From Dimargaris cristalligena (taxonomy: Eukaryota > Kickxellomycota > Dimargaritomycetes > Dimargaritales > Dimargaritaceae): a stretch of DNA of 27,153 bases. The notes under the pieces were generated by a model. It worked only from the letters and a program-made list of their open reading frames with translations. It was not told the DNA's origin and made no database searches. Of the stretch, positions 27,153-27,153 are shown one piece after another (positions within the stretch are counted from its first letter, which is position 1; each line of letters starts with the position of its first letter). The translations under genes were made by a program, and so were the position numbers. The stretch is taken from contig JANBQC010000386.1 of assembly GCA_027576995.1 (NCBI GenBank), positions 1-27,153 of the forward strand, given 5' to 3'.

Positions 27153-27153
27153 T

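Larger units (their letters stand above)
21701..27153. other. right-hand gene-poor flank
   Basis: No coding gene is supported in this 5.4-kb stretch. ORFs near 22106, 22483, 24547-24860 and 24566 are short, start at non-ATG codons or cross CA/CT repeats. No tRNA, 5S, U6 or other known RNA gene signature was recognised. The last ~1.1 kb differs in holding dispersed-repeat copies and palindromic binding-site motifs. Confidence 0.55.

Overview
The window looks like nuclear DNA from a filamentous fungus, most likely an early-diverging lineage. The supporting signs are a fungal-type Eco1 and Nop2, GTAAGT-type introns of roughly 145-290 nt in one gene, a Crz1-like C2H2 factor, GC-rich coding blocks between AT-rich or microsatellite-rich spacers, and long Pro/Ser/Thr-rich disordered proteins. 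A Zoopagomycota (Dimargaris/Kickxella-like) source is only a guess; nothing in the sequence settles it.

Six protein genes are well supported. From left to right they are: (1) a minus-strand 286-residue protein with a Pro/Tyr-rich repeat region and two C-terminal C2HC zinc fingers (2683-3543); (2) minus-strand NOP2, the 25S rRNA m5C methyltransferase (5160-7220); (3) plus-strand ECO1, the cohesin acetyltransferase, rebuilt here from five exons (8416-10304); (4) minus-strand ribosomal protein eL30 (11074-11400); (5) a plus-strand 641-residue Pro-rich orphan protein with a Myc-type NLS and an acidic C-terminus (12995-14920); (6) a minus-strand 839-residue Crz1-like C2H2 factor with a coiled coil (16440-18959). 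NOP2/ECO1 and eL30/the orphan are divergent pairs. ECO1/eL30 and the orphan/the C2H2 factor are convergent pairs.

The flanks are gene-poor. Positions 1-2682 hold at most one short ORF. Positions 18960-27153, about 8.2 kb, hold no convincing coding gene. The first 2.7 kb or so of this right flank is strongly purine-biased on the plus strand and probably contains the spliced 5' leader of the C2H2 factor. The last 1.1 kb contains three of four copies of a ~50-bp dispersed repeat, plus palindromic bZIP- and bHLH-type sites, suggesting a promoter for a gene beyond the right edge.

The genes do not form a metabolic or defence cluster. They are ordinary housekeeping functions (rRNA methylation, cohesion, translation) interleaved with three probable nuclear regulators that evolve fast outside short motifs. 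I did not find a clear new multi-gene system. The most unusual items are the two uncharacterised proteins and the dispersed repeat.
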